Shown here: one piece after another, positions 16,483-16,545 of the stretch
Layout of the letters: every line of letters starts with the position of its first letter
How positions within the stretch are numbered: position 1 is the stretch's first letter
Assembly: GCA_018398765.1 (NCBI GenBank)
Contig: JAHBMJ010002017.1
Span: 6,900 to 23,444, forward strand
Source: Chromera velia
Taxonomy: Eukaryota > Sar > Chromeraceae
Reading direction: 5' to 3'
DNA length: 16,545 nt
Program-made: the position numbers and the translations under genes
Notes under the pieces: model-generated
What the model was told of the DNA's origin: nothing
What the model saw: the letters and a program-made list of their open reading frames with translations, nothing else
Database searches by the model: none

Positions 16483-16484
16483 TG
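16440..16484 (+). repeat. (TG)n microsatellite between the direct repeats
   Basis: TG dinucleotide run with a few interruptions (TGTTTG, TGTATG), lying between the two 60-bp copies. Confidence 0.95.
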
Positions 16485-16485
16485 C

Positions 16486-16545
16486 GAAAGAAAAATTTTC
16501 CGTGGGATGCCTGCTGCGGCCGAAAGTGGATGCGCTGAAGCGAAT
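16486..16545 (+). repeat. 60-bp direct repeat, copy 2 (cut by window end)
   Basis: Second copy, 138 bp downstream of the first and still matching at the last base of the window, so the repeat is probably longer and may be a tandem array. Confidence 0.95.

Overview
The window is nuclear DNA from a eukaryote. Its clearest gene is split by three introns whose exon phases fit exactly. Coding segments sit among CT-rich introns, microsatellites, a decayed Ty1/copia retrotransposon and a small LTR pair. I see no bacterial operon structure and no rRNA, tRNA or CRISPR array. The mix (Mpv17/PMP22 family, ankyrin-repeat protein, copia pol ending in an ADGLTK motif, moderate GC) would suit a microbial alga or alveolate/stramenopile protist, possibly a chromerid. 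That placement is an inference from general character, not from a diagnostic marker.

Layout. Positions 1-62 are simple sequence. On the minus strand, 549-1616 encodes a basic, single-pass membrane protein whose C-terminal part weakly recalls a degenerate FkbM-like methyltransferase fold; a further minus-strand exon may lie at 79-207. Positions 1617-2165 form a divergent intergenic region with a very GC-rich palindromic island, a 10-bp tandem repeat and a 10-bp inverted repeat. On the plus strand, 2166-4775 is a complete four-exon Mpv17/PMP22 family gene (339 aa) with a Ser/Pro-rich insertion in a loop. From 4936 to 7121 lies a 5'-truncated, multiply broken Ty1/copia pol ending in a polypurine tract. 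A GGATA-type minisatellite follows, and then (8024-9299) two ~476-bp direct repeats around a ~325-bp core, which I read as a TRIM-like mini LTR element.

Positions 9300-11110 are mostly anonymous, with one short broken ORF. On the minus strand, 11111-12474 encodes an ankyrin-repeat protein (about seven repeats) broken by two in-frame TAA codons and one frameshift; it is probably a pseudogene. Positions 13364-13540 hold a degenerate ~33-nt repeat that would encode an 11-residue motif. From 14250 to the right edge there is a minus-strand ORF of unknown identity, another GC-rich stretch, an 11-bp perfect hairpin, and two candidate plus-strand exons of an unrecognised gene. The last ~1.1 kb is pyrimidine-rich intron-like sequence with tandem repeats carrying AG|GT junctions, ending in a 60-bp direct repeat.

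Overall, two gene-bearing flanks with CT-rich introns enclose a ~9.5-kb AT-richer block of mobile-element remnants and pseudogenes. No pathway links the genes. The most notable observation is that the two halves of the mini LTR element differ, by my hand count, at about 30 sites that are all transitions, many in CpG or CpA context. This points to methylation-driven deamination or a RIP-like process.
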